Below are positions 33,607-42,023 of a DNA stretch of 64,000 nucleotides, in pieces. A program made the position numbers and the translations under genes. The DNA is taken from positions 1,753,501-1,817,500 of the forward strand of contig NZ_LT607733.1 in NCBI RefSeq assembly GCF_900091445.1. Direction: 5' to 3'. Each line of letters opens with the position of its first letter. The first letter of the stretch is position 1. The notes beneath the pieces were generated by a model. The model had not been told where the DNA came from. It made no database searches and saw only the letters and a program-made list of their open reading frames with translations. Source of the DNA: Micromonospora echinofusca (GTDB taxonomy: Bacteria; Actinomycetota; Actinomycetes; Mycobacteriales; Micromonosporaceae).

Positions 33607-34329
33607 ATGGAACTACTGATTCGGCTTCTCGGCTGCGTGGAGCTGTGCGTCGACGGCCAGGTCGTCACGCCCGGCGCGGCGAGGCGACGCGCGGTCCTCG
33701 CAGGTCTGGCACTGGAGGCGAACCGCCCGGTCCCGCTATCACGGCTGGCCGACATGGTCTGGTCCGACGTACCACCCGCCTCGGCTGCGGCGAACCTGCG
33801 TTCCCACGCCGCCGGGCTGCGGCGGGCGCCGGGGGACCGCCTGGTCGCCCGCCCCAACGCGTACGAGCTGCGGCTCTCGCCGGACGAGCTGGACGTGACG
33901 GAGTTCCACTGGCTGGCGGGTGAGGGGCGGGCCCTGCTCGTCCTGGTCGGTCAGCTCGCCGACGGGCGGGAGCGGCTGGACCTGCTGGACTACGAGGATC
34001 TGTCGGTGCGGGGCAGCCTGACCACCGCCGTCGCCGCGGTCCGCGCCGACGACGAGGTGGCCGGGCGGATCCTCGCCCTGCTCGGCGCGGCACCCGACGC
34101 GCTGCGCCAGCCCGAGCGGGTCGCCCGGCAGCTCGGGATCTCCGCCGCCCGGCTGGACCGCGCGCTGGACGACCTGGCCGACGCGCACCTGCTCCAGCCC
34201 TACTCGAACGAGCCCGGGCGTCACCTGCTGCCGGCGCTGGTGCGGGAGTACGCGGCCGAACTGGCCGCCGAGCCGAGGCCGGCGGCTGGCGCGTTGACGG
34301 GCCGGCGGGTGGACCCGCTGGTCGCCTGA
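33607..34329 (+). CDS. SARP/AfsR-type regulator with an internal deletion
   Basis: 240 residues. Residues about 4-95 are an OmpR-like SARP DNA-binding domain (LGCVELCVDGQVV, RRRAVLAGLALEANRPV). The activation domain (BTAD) starts at FHWLAGEGRALL, but the sequence then jumps directly to the region that follows an NB-ARC ATPase in AfsR proteins (LDLLDYEDLSVRGSL, then a winged-helix segment). BTAD, P-loop ATPase and TPRs are missing. The frame is open throughout, with GGGGGAG before the ATG. It may be a short DNA-binding protein or a decaying gene. Compare the full-length paralogue at 38566. Confidence 0.75.
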   Translation: MELLIRLLGCVELCVDGQVVTPGAARRRAVLAGLALEANRPVPLSRLADMVWSDVPPASAAANLRSHAAGLRRAPGDRLVARPNAYELRLSPDELDVTEFHWLAGEGRALLVLVGQLADGRERLDLLDYEDLSVRGSLTTAVAAVRADDEVAGRILALLGAAPDALRQPERVARQLGISAARLDRALDDLADAHLLQPYSNEPGRHLLPALVREYAAELAAEPRPAAGALTGRRVDPLVA

Positions 34330-34357
34330 CCGGTGGCGACCCTCCCATGCGCCGGGG

Positions 34358-34388
34358 CCCGCGCCCGGGCTGTTCGCCCGGGCGCGGG
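34358..34388. terminator. Strong hairpin between convergent genes
   Basis: CCCGCGCCCGGGC (34358-34370) and GCCCGGGCGCGGG (34376-34388) form a perfect 13-base stem with loop TGTTC. It lies between the short SARP gene (+) and the lysozyme-like gene (-) and is a likely bidirectional terminator. Confidence 0.75.
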
Positions 34389-34403
34389 ATCGTGTTTCCG
34401 GTG

Positions 34404-35162
34404 TCAGCAGCTCGGGGCGACCGTGCCCGACGAGCCTGTGTGGACGAAGCCGTCGGAGACGAACCGCCCGTCGCCGATCTTGTCCCAGATGTCGGTCCAG
34501 TACTGGTAGACGTCGCTCCAGACGCGGGTGCCCCGGGTCTGGCAGATGATCCGTACGGTCGTGCCGTGGGCCACCGTGCCGACCAGGGCGTACGAGGTGC
34601 CCGGGCCGGAGCGGACGTTCAAGGGATCCCCGCCGGTGTTGACCGTGCCGTAGACCCCGCCGCCGGAGTTGTTCACGCCGTCGCGGGCCTCGGTGAGGTA
34701 GTTGCGGTAGGAGCCGTTGGTGTAGGTGGCCCACGCGCTCCATCCCGACCAGCCCCAGATGTCGTGGGCGGCGCGGGCGTTGCAGTAGACCTCGTAGGCG
34801 CAGGCGTCGGTGACCCAGGAGTGGTAGCAGTTGTTGATCTGCCAGGCGCCCCGGTCCAGGGAACCGTTGGGGCAGCCGGACGTCGGGCCGTTGTAGCCCT
34901 GCGCGCCCGCGACGCACTGCGACTCGGCCAGCGACACGGCGACCGAGATGACCAGGTTCTCGCCGGTCCAGCCGGCGGCCCGGGCGGCTCCGGCGCAGCG
35001 TACGGAACGGGCGGTGGCCTGGATGCCCACCTCGTCCGCGTTCGATGCGGCCTGGGCCGCCGGGACCTTCACGTCGGTCCTGGCCGGCACAGCGGCGGCG
35101 GCCGGGCCGCCGGCGTACCCGATGCCGAGTACGGCTACCAGTGCGATCAGCCCACGGGTCAT
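34404..35162 (-). CDS. Secreted lysozyme-like/transglycosylase protein with SH3 domain
   Basis: 252 residues. A signal peptide (MTRGLIALVAVLGIGYAGG, AAAA) is followed by a lysozyme-fold domain. The candidate catalytic Glu is in SLAESQC (residue about 79), with the RGAWQINNCYHSW and YTNGSYRNYL motifs of actinobacterial transglycosylase-like proteins. Residues about 175-245 form a bacterial SH3 domain (LNVRSGPGTSYALVGTV) that usually binds cell wall. It starts within the stop of the upstream C39-like peptidase gene (ATGA); an ATG at 35171 is an alternative. Last gene of a four-gene block of secreted proteins; likely acts on peptidoglycan outside the cell. Confidence 0.85.
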   Translation of the reverse strand: MTRGLIALVAVLGIGYAGGPAAAAVPARTDVKVPAAQAASNADEVGIQATARSVRCAGAARAAGWTGENLVISVAVSLAESQCVAGAQGYNGPTSGCPNGSLDRGAWQINNCYHSWVTDACAYEVYCNARAAHDIWGWSGWSAWATYTNGSYRNYLTEARDGVNNSGGGVYGTVNTGGDPLNVRSGPGTSYALVGTVAHGTTVRIICQTRGTRVWSDVYQYWTDIWDKIGDGRFVSDGFVHTGSSGTVAPSC

Positions 35163-36994
35163 GCGGCCCATGCGTACCACCCCCGGATGTAGTCGAGTGT
35201 GTAGACGGTGTTCTTGCCGTCCCAGCTGCCGTCGGTGCCGGCGCCGTACGGGTCGTTGACGTAGACGCGGCCGTCGTCGAGGTAGCCGGTGATCAGTCCG
35301 ATGTGTCCGTACTGGCCGTAGGCGAAGTTGCCGCTGACCACGACCATCAGGTTGGCGTCGATCTTCGACTTGATCCACGACCAGGTGACGGTGCCGGTCT
35401 CGGCGACGGGGTAGCTCACGTGTCGGTTGAGGTAGTCGCCCATCCAGCGGTGGATGGTGCCCTGGGACGGCGTCTCCACCAGCCAGCCGTACGCCCCGGC
35501 GAAGTAGTTCCAGTTCGGGTCCGGCGCCACCGCGTCGTAGGTGGTGCCGTAGGCGGTGTAGCTGTGGGTGATGTACCGACCGTACGGTGACCAGTGCCGC
35601 GACGGCGTGCTGACGTAGTAGCCGTTCTGGTTGGCGAGCTGGTAGCCGGCGAGGTCCATCACCGCGCTGGTCGGCCCGCAGGCCGAGTTGCCGTTGAAGG
35701 TGTCGGCGGTGTCCCACAACTGGTGGATGAAGGTCGAGCCGACGATCTTGGACTGGACGCCGATGTCCCCGGCGCCGTCGCGCCCGCCCGCCGGCGCCGT
35801 CGGGGTCGCCCCCTTGGTGCCGGTGGTGACGGCGGAGGCCGGGGCGGCGGCGGTGGCGTCGAGCTGTGCCGCGGTCACCGGCCGCGCCACGTCCACCGTC
35901 TGGATGCCGTACCGCTCGGAGGCCAGGCGCAGCTGCGAGCCGGCGAACCCGTCGAGACGGTAGTGGGGGGTCACGCCCTCGACGAGCCGCCGGGCGGTGG
36001 TCGCGGCGAGGTCCCGCACGTAGGTGCCGTTGAGTTCGTCGAGGCGTTGCAACGCCCGGGAGCGGCTGGCCGTCTTCTCGGCGGGGGAGACGCACGCCTG
36101 GACGGTGTAGGCGACCCGGTCGCCGTCCGGACTCCAGGCCGCCTCGCGGTAGGAGTCGCGGGTGGCGCCCGTACGCACGACCGTCGTGCCGTGTTCGTCG
36201 GCGAGCAGCAGGCTCGACGAGGTGCCGGCGCACGGGTAGATGTGGTCCGCGACGATCGCGCTGACCCGCTGCGCGCCGTCGATCCGGGTCACCCGGATGT
36301 CGCGGTAGACCACGCCCTTCGCGGCGTCGCCGGCCAGCACGGTCCGGGTGGCGCCGGTGGCCAGGTCGACCCGGCTCAGTGACGGGCCCGAGGGTTCGCC
36401 GGCGGCGCGGTGGGTGAGCAGCGCCGCGGCGTCGCCCTCCCCCCAGCCGACCAGCTGTACGTCCGCCCCGTCGACGCTGGCGAGCGGCCGGTCGGCTCCG
36501 GCGCCGTCGGGTTGGCGCAGCCGCAGCTGCCCGGAGCTGTCACCGGCCAGTACGTAGCCGAGCCGGCCGTCGTCGGTGTAGACGGCGGAGGTGACCCGTC
36601 CGGCGGCGATCCTGGTCAGGCGTCCGCTGTCGACGTCGAGGGAGAGCAGTTCGGCGCCGTACCGGCCGTTGAAGTCCCTGATCAGTGCCGCGTGTCGCCC
36701 GGTGGGGCTCAGCGTGGTCCGTACCGAATGGCCGGGGTCGCTGACCGCGACGGTGGCGCGGGTGACGCCGTCGACCCGGACGTGGTAGCCGGCGGCGGAC
36801 CGGACGGTGTGGATGCCGGCGGTGGCCGGGCCGGCTCCCGGGGTGGCCGCGGTGGGGTCGGCGGTGGCCGGTACCGCTGCGGTGAGGGTGGTCGAGAGCA
36901 CGGCGGCGCAGAGCCCGGCGAGCAGTGCCGGTCGGGATGCCCGGTGCCGGGTGCGCCGGTGTGGTGGGTGGCCGGGGGAGGGCAATGGTTGCAC
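35159..36994 (-). CDS. Secreted C39-like cysteine peptidase with N-terminal propeller-like domain
   Basis: 611 residues. The GTG start at 36994 has GAAGGAGG six bases upstream and gives a long basic n-region, a hydrophobic signal core and a cleavage site near residue 45. Residues about 60-390 are repetitive beta segments such as AAWSPDGDRVAYTV, resembling a TolB/WD-like propeller. After a Thr/Ala/Pro linker the C-terminal domain (about 430-611) is a C39-like peptidase. Cys is in NSACGPTSAVM, His in GHIGLITGY, and Asp in VNDPYG, so the triad is complete. Overlaps the lysozyme-like gene by four bases. Target unknown. Confidence 0.83.
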   Translation of the reverse strand: MQPLPSPGHPPHRRTRHRASRPALLAGLCAAVLSTTLTAAVPATADPTAATPGAGPATAGIHTVRSAAGYHVRVDGVTRATVAVSDPGHSVRTTLSPTGRHAALIRDFNGRYGAELLSLDVDSGRLTRIAAGRVTSAVYTDDGRLGYVLAGDSSGQLRLRQPDGAGADRPLASVDGADVQLVGWGEGDAAALLTHRAAGEPSGPSLSRVDLATGATRTVLAGDAAKGVVYRDIRVTRIDGAQRVSAIVADHIYPCAGTSSSLLLADEHGTTVVRTGATRDSYREAAWSPDGDRVAYTVQACVSPAEKTASRSRALQRLDELNGTYVRDLAATTARRLVEGVTPHYRLDGFAGSQLRLASERYGIQTVDVARPVTAAQLDATAAAPASAVTTGTKGATPTAPAGGRDGAGDIGVQSKIVGSTFIHQLWDTADTFNGNSACGPTSAVMDLAGYQLANQNGYYVSTPSRHWSPYGRYITHSYTAYGTTYDAVAPDPNWNYFAGAYGWLVETPSQGTIHRWMGDYLNRHVSYPVAETGTVTWSWIKSKIDANLMVVVSGNFAYGQYGHIGLITGYLDDGRVYVNDPYGAGTDGSWDGKNTVYTLDYIRGWYAWAA

Positions 36995-37089
36995 GTGCCC
37001 CTCCTTCGAGTCGTTCCGATCGGCCGCGAGGGCGGGATCGGGCGGGACGGGACGCTGGCCTCCGGCCGGCGGCGCCGGCCGGAGGGTGT

Positions 37090-37728
37090 TCACGGGGCGG
37101 GTTCCTGGTGTACCCGGACGAGACCCAGCGCGGCGCGCAGCGTCGGCGCCACCGCAGCCGCGTCCGTCAGGTGGCTGCGCCGGACCAACAGGGCCGTGGA
37201 GACGGGCCACATGCTGTTCGCCTCGCGCATCAGTTCGGCGGTCGCCACGTCGGCCGGTCGGCCGACGCCGAGGATCCGGTCGGCGGTGGGATCGTCGAGG
37301 ACGTAGACCCAGACGCGGTACGGGCTCGGATCGTCGGTGAGACCCGGTCCGGCCACCGTCGTGCGTTCGACCCGGTCAGGAAGGTTCGGGGCCGGGCAGC
37401 CGGTCGTCAGCGCCGTCGCCGGGTCGAAGCGCGCCTTGCCGTAGGCGCCGGTCCAGTTCGGGTCCCGACGTGCCTGATCGAGGCCTGCGAGCAGGTCAGT
37501 GTGGATGGCCTGCCCGTCGGTGCCGCCGCCGACCTCCACGCACATCCGCAGCGACGAGCGGTTGGTGACGAGCAGCCCGTTGGTGGTGTCGATGTGGGCG
37601 TGGTCGTCGTGGTCGTGCCCGTGGTCGCGGTCGAGTACGGACACCGCGACGGCTCCGGCCGCGACGGCCGACGCGAGGCAGGCCGTCAGCGTGGTCAACA
37701 GGCGGTTCCTGAGGGCGTGTCGTGCCAT
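37090..37728 (-). CDS. Secreted or anchored His/Asp-rich protein, unknown function
   Basis: 212 residues. A basic start and a hydrophobic segment (LLTTLTACLASAVAAGAVAV) are followed by DRDHGHDHDDHAH, a His/Asp cluster suited to zinc, nickel or copper binding. The rest has two cysteines (MCVEVGG and GCPAP) and a mixed alpha/beta pattern with YRVWVYVLDDPTADRI. I recognise no family. GAGGAG lies six bases before the ATG. It sits 20 bases after the metzincin-like protease gene and 95 bases before the C39-like peptidase gene, all on the minus strand, so it is probably co-expressed with them. Confidence 0.75.
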   Translation of the reverse strand: MARHALRNRLLTTLTACLASAVAAGAVAVSVLDRDHGHDHDDHAHIDTTNGLLVTNRSSLRMCVEVGGGTDGQAIHTDLLAGLDQARRDPNWTGAYGKARFDPATALTTGCPAPNLPDRVERTTVAGPGLTDDPSPYRVWVYVLDDPTADRILGVGRPADVATAELMREANSMWPVSTALLVRRSHLTDAAAVAPTLRAALGLVRVHQEPAP

Positions 37729-37748
37729 CGTGACTCCTCGCGGAAACG

Positions 37749-38474
37749 TCAGGCCATGACGTTGAGGACGGACTGGAAGTCGGACGGGCTCGGGTACCAG
37801 TTGGTCCAGTTGCCGCAGCCGTAGCCGACGACGGTGCTGTGCATCAGGCTGGGCGGGTTGCAGTTGCCGTTGTCGTCGGCCAGCCCGAAGACGTGCCCGA
37901 ACTCGTGGTTGATGAAGCCCCGTCCCACGTTGTCGAGGCGTCCGCCGGAGCTGAAGACCAGGAAGACGTACGCCCACTGGCTGTCGTAGTGGCCCTGGGC
38001 GGCGTCCCACACGGGGTTGTCGTGCTCGACGCAGTTGTAGTAACCCACGGGGGCGCCGCAGCGTGCGCTCCAGTCCCAGCCGTAGTGGACCTCGATCTCG
38101 ATGGTGTTGCGGGTCGAGGCCGGGTACGAGGTGCAGTTGCTGCTCGTCGCCCACAGGTCGATGCGCCAGTTGCCCAGGCCGTCCCAGACCTTCCCGGATC
38201 CCATCTCGGTCAGTGTCTGCTTGACGAAGGCGCGTGCCGCGCTGTGGCTGACCTTGGACGTGTCGGTGGACTCGACGCAGAACTGCTCGTCGTTGGCGCC
38301 CGCCGACGATCCGGACGTGGCGTAGTGCATGTTGTGCAGGTGGCGGGTGGAGGAGGGGTTGGGGTGTGAGGCGTGGGCGGGGGTGGCCGGCACCAGCAGC
38401 GCGGCGACGAGCACGGCGGCCCACATCGCCGGCACCCAGACAGGCAGTCGCTCTCCGACGTTGCGATCAGACAC
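37749..38474 (-). CDS. Secreted zinc metalloprotease (metzincin-like)
   Basis: 241 residues. A signal peptide with core WAAVLVAALLV and cleavage after PAHA is followed by a catalytic domain. The zinc motif NHEFGHVFGLADD is at about residue 188-200: HExxHxxGxxD, the metzincin pattern with Asp as third ligand as in snapalysin-like enzymes. A Met-containing segment SLMHSTV about 12 residues later fits the Met-turn. Six cysteines suggest disulfides. It is the first gene of the secreted block and diverges from the AfsR-type regulator, with 91 bases between starts. Confidence 0.88.
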   Translation of the reverse strand: MSDRNVGERLPVWVPAMWAAVLVAALLVPATPAHASHPNPSSTRHLHNMHYATSGSSAGANDEQFCVESTDTSKVSHSAARAFVKQTLTEMGSGKVWDGLGNWRIDLWATSSNCTSYPASTRNTIEIEVHYGWDWSARCGAPVGYYNCVEHDNPVWDAAQGHYDSQWAYVFLVFSSGGRLDNVGRGFINHEFGHVFGLADDNGNCNPPSLMHSTVVGYGCGNWTNWYPSPSDFQSVLNVMA

Positions 38475-38565
38475 GGGAGGATCTCCTTTCCCGGGGGGAG
38501 GTGCGGCGCAGCTTCCCAGTCGCCGTTCTATTTCTGGTATAGATGGACCGCTATGCTTCGGGGGT

Positions 38566-41475
38566 ATGGGTGGTCGGCTGACCTTCGGGCTGCTCGGTCC
38601 GGTGCAGATCTGCGCGGACGATCAGCCGGTCCCCGCCGGTCCGCCCCGGCAGCGGGCGGTGCTCGCCGCGCTGCTGCTGCACGCCAACCGGGCCACTCCG
38701 GTCGACGACATCGTCGACCTGCTCTGGGGTGACGAGCCGCCCCGCACCGCGCGCAAGAACGTCCAGCTCCACGTGTGGCGGCTGCGGCAGCTCGTGGGTG
38801 ACCGGCTGACGTCGGACCCGCCCGGCTACCGGATGACGGTCGACCCGGCCGAACTGGACGTGTCCCGGTTCGACGCCCTCCTGGAGTCCGCCCGTGCGGC
38901 GGCGGGGTCCGGCCTGAGCGAGAAGGCCGCCACGCTCTACCGGTGCGCGCTCGATCTGTGGCGTGGTGACCCACTGGCAGACGTGGCATGCCTGGGCAGC
39001 TTCGGAGTCAACGTCGCATGGCTGCACCGGCAGCGGCTGACGGCGTACGAGGAGTACGTCGACGTCGGGCTGGACCTGGGCCGGCACCACGAGGTGCTGG
39101 CGGTGCTCGACGAGCTCGTCGCGCGGTACCCGTTGCACGAGCGCTTCGCCGAGCAGCAGGTGATGACGCTGCATCACCTCGGGCGCCGCGGTGAGGCCGT
39201 CGACGCCTACCGGCGTTGTCGTCGGGCCCTGGCCGACGAGCTCGAACTGGAGCCGGGCCCGGTGCTGCACCGGCTCGGCGAACTGGCGGCGAAGCCGGCT
39301 CCGACCGACACCCGCGTGCCCGGACCGGCGGGTACGGCGACCCGGCAGCTGCCGCACACCGTGCCGACGCTCGTCGGGCGGGAGCGGGCCCTCGCGACAC
39401 TGCGGGACGCGCTGACCACCGGGCCCGGACCCGGCATGCCGCTGTGCGTGGTCAGCGGCCCGGCGGGGGTCGGCAAGTCGGCGCTGGCGGTGCGGGCGGC
39501 CCACCAGGTGGCCGACTCCTTCCCTGACGGGCAGCTCTACGTGGACCTGCGCGGTGCCACGGCCGGCGTGTTCCCGGTGTCGCCCCTGGACGCGCTGGGC
39601 CGCCTCCTGCGGACGCTCGGTGTCGCCGAGACGGCGATCCCCGTCGACGTGGCCGAGGCGTCGGCCACGCTGCGGTCGCTGCTGGCCGACCGGCGCCTGC
39701 TGCTGGTGCTCGACAACGCGTACGACGCCGGGCAGGTGCGGCCCCTGATCCCGGCCGGCGCCGGGTGCGCGGTCCTGGTGACGTCCCGTCGCAGCCTCAG
39801 CGACGTCGACGGCGCCACTCACCTGGAACTCGACGTGCTCGACGACGCCGACGCCGTCGAACTGCTCCGCCGGCTCGGCGGCGCCACCCGGATCGACGCC
39901 GAGGTCGACACCGCCGCCCGGTTGGTCCGCCGGCTGGGCGGACTGCCCCTGGCGATCCGGATCGCCGGCGCTCGCCTGGCGGCCAGAGCGAACTGGACCG
40001 TGGCGACGCTCGACGACCGCCTGCGCGACGAGCATCGCGTGCTGCACGAGCTGCGCCTGGGCGACGTCGCGGTGCGCAGCAGCTTCCTGGTCAGCTACCA
40101 GCACCTGACGCATCCGCTGGCGCCCCGGCTGTTCGGGCTCATCGGCGCCGTCGACGGCCCGGACGTCACCTGCGCGGTGGCCGCGGCGCTGCTCGACGTC
40201 GACGTGTCATTGGCGCTGGACGCGCTCGACGAGCTGGTCGACGCGCGACTGCTCGACGAGCCCGTGGCGAACCGGTACGCCCTGCACGACCTGATCCGGC
40301 TCTTCGCCCGTGAGCGGGCCGAACACGAGACGGGAGCGGAACGGACGGCCGCCCTGAACCGGATGCTCACGCACTACCTGGAGCGGACCCGCCACGCGGT
40401 GGCGTTGCTGCGTCCGGGCACCCGGGCGGCGTCGATCAGCGGCCCGGCACACTTCGTGGACGCCGACGCGGCGCTGGAGTGGCTGATCGACGAACGACCG
40501 AACCTGGTGGCGGCCGTCGTCCAGTCCGCCGCCTCGGCGGCCACCGCGCGTGCCGGCGTCGACCTGGCCGACAGCCTCTTCCTGTTCTTCGAGATGCGCG
40601 GTCACGTGGGCGACTGGATCACCGTGGACCAGGCGGGGATCGCCGCGGCGGAGCGGCTGGGCGACCGGGTGGCGCAGGCGGGTCTGCTGCACGACCTGGC
40701 GGTGGCCTACTTCCACCTGCACCGCACCGAAGAGGCGACGCGCCTGCTGCGCCGCGGCCTGGACATCAGCCGTGCCGTGGGCGACGACGAGGGCCAGGCC
40801 CGCGCGCTCAACCAACTCGGCGTCCTGCACGGCATGGCCGGCGAGTACGAGGAGTCGGCCGAGTGCTTCACGCGCAGCCTGCGGCTGCGTCAGCGGCTCG
40901 GCGACCTGCGCTCCTGCGCCGCCACCAAGGGCAACATCGGCATGGCGTACCGCCTGGCCGGCCGCTACGAGGAGTCGATCCGCTTCTGCCGGGCGGCGGC
41001 ACGCCTCGCCCGCCGCAGCGCCGCCCCGGAGATCGAGGCCAACGCGCTGGGCAACCTCGGCGAGGTGCAGTGCCTGCTCGGTCGCTACCGCTCGGCGCTG
41101 CACTACCTGCGGCGTGGCCTGGCGGTCGCCGGCGTACCGGTCAACGAGCGCAACCGGGGCAGCCTGATGGGCACCCTGGCCGAGGCGTGCCTCGGCGACG
41201 GACAGGTCGGTCCGGCCGTCCGGTACGCCGAACTGGCCGTGGAGGCGATGCGGCGGGCCGACTTCCGGCACGGAGAAGCGGTGGCGCTGCGCCGGCTCGG
41301 CCGGATGCTGTTCCGGCGCGGTGACGCCGCTCGCGGAATCCAGCAGCTGCGGCTGGCGCTGGCCCTGTTCACCGAGGTGGGCAGCGCCGAGGCCGACGAG
41401 GTCCGCGCCGAGCTGCGGGCGCGGACCGCGCGCTTGGAGGTGCACGGCGGACGCCGGCCGGCGGGTGCCGGCTGA
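38566..41475 (+). CDS. AfsR/SARP-type regulator with NB-ARC and TPR domains
   Basis: 969 residues. Residues 1-95 are the OmpR-like SARP DNA-binding domain (GLLGPVQICADDQPV) and 100-250 the BTAD domain (DVSRFDALLESAR, EAVDAYRRCRRALADEL). About 275-640 is the NB-ARC ATPase with P-loop GPAGVGKSAL and VTSRRSL sensor, and about 690-960 are tetratricopeptide repeats (AGRYEESIRFCRAAARLAR). Such proteins integrate a ligand or partner signal with ATP and activate nearby operons. It is divergent from four secreted-protein genes, the obvious target. ATG 38566 is chosen as the start of the conserved domain; its ribosome binding site is poor. Confidence 0.88.
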   Translation: MGGRLTFGLLGPVQICADDQPVPAGPPRQRAVLAALLLHANRATPVDDIVDLLWGDEPPRTARKNVQLHVWRLRQLVGDRLTSDPPGYRMTVDPAELDVSRFDALLESARAAAGSGLSEKAATLYRCALDLWRGDPLADVACLGSFGVNVAWLHRQRLTAYEEYVDVGLDLGRHHEVLAVLDELVARYPLHERFAEQQVMTLHHLGRRGEAVDAYRRCRRALADELELEPGPVLHRLGELAAKPAPTDTRVPGPAGTATRQLPHTVPTLVGRERALATLRDALTTGPGPGMPLCVVSGPAGVGKSALAVRAAHQVADSFPDGQLYVDLRGATAGVFPVSPLDALGRLLRTLGVAETAIPVDVAEASATLRSLLADRRLLLVLDNAYDAGQVRPLIPAGAGCAVLVTSRRSLSDVDGATHLELDVLDDADAVELLRRLGGATRIDAEVDTAARLVRRLGGLPLAIRIAGARLAARANWTVATLDDRLRDEHRVLHELRLGDVAVRSSFLVSYQHLTHPLAPRLFGLIGAVDGPDVTCAVAAALLDVDVSLALDALDELVDARLLDEPVANRYALHDLIRLFARERAEHETGAERTAALNRMLTHYLERTRHAVALLRPGTRAASISGPAHFVDADAALEWLIDERPNLVAAVVQSAASAATARAGVDLADSLFLFFEMRGHVGDWITVDQAGIAAAERLGDRVAQAGLLHDLAVAYFHLHRTEEATRLLRRGLDISRAVGDDEGQARALNQLGVLHGMAGEYEESAECFTRSLRLRQRLGDLRSCAATKGNIGMAYRLAGRYEESIRFCRAAARLARRSAAPEIEANALGNLGEVQCLLGRYRSALHYLRRGLAVAGVPVNERNRGSLMGTLAEACLGDGQVGPAVRYAELAVEAMRRADFRHGEAVALRRLGRMLFRRGDAARGIQQLRLALALFTEVGSAEADEVRAELRARTARLEVHGGRRPAGAG

Positions 41476-41700
41476 TCATCGTCGCGGGCGGCTACGGTCG
41501 CGCATTGGCGGGGCGGGACGTTCCGCTCCGGCCGGGATCCGCCGGGGCGTCACCAGCGGCGCCGGCACGGCGGGCCGGGCCTGTCACGGGGCGTCGACGA
41601 CCTCGCGTCCGAGGGGCCAGATCGCCACCCGCTGTCGACCGGAACCGGCGGAGTCCGGCTTGCCGGTGCCGGCGAAGGCCCCGGCCCGTCGGGCCCGCTC

Positions 41701-41976
41701 TCAGGAGGTCTCGCCGCGCACGATCGCCACCGCCACCCGGCAGAACTCGTCCATGTCCGGGTTGAATCCGGCGGCGATGTCGGGGTGCAGCCCGGAGCGC
41801 GTCTCGTCGAGCAGCCGCTGGCAGACCTGCTCCACCGGCTCGCCGGCGTAGCTGGCGCTGACCCGTTCCGTGGCCGCCTGCAACGCCGAGGTCAGCTGGT
41901 CCTCCAGTGGGCCCTGCAGCTTCTGCTGCACGGGATCGAGCCCGCGAGGGTCCAGCGTGACATGTGGCTCCGACAT
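41701..41976 (-). CDS. Small hypothetical acidic protein
   Basis: 91 residues, no signal peptide or membrane segment, largely alpha-helical by composition (LDPVQQKLQGPLEDQLTSAL, VEQVCQRLLDE). AAGGGAG lies six bases before the ATG. The C-terminal half reads FNPDMDEFCRVAVAIVRGE. I do not recognise the family, but codon bias and the start context support a real gene. It lies 47 bases downstream of the RusA-like gene on the same strand and is probably co-transcribed with it. Confidence 0.65.
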   Translation of the reverse strand: MSEPHVTLDPRGLDPVQQKLQGPLEDQLTSALQAATERVSASYAGEPVEQVCQRLLDETRSGLHPDIAAGFNPDMDEFCRVAVAIVRGETS

Positions 41977-42023
41977 CGGCGCTCCCTTCGTCGGCGTCCG
42001 CGGTACCCCACCGCGGCCGTCGG

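Noticed and set aside
33399..33857. A 152-codon minus-strand frame ending in an AraC-like stretch
   Set aside because: Only about 12 residues resemble AraC and most of the frame is antisense to the short SARP gene; kept as a low-interest observation only.
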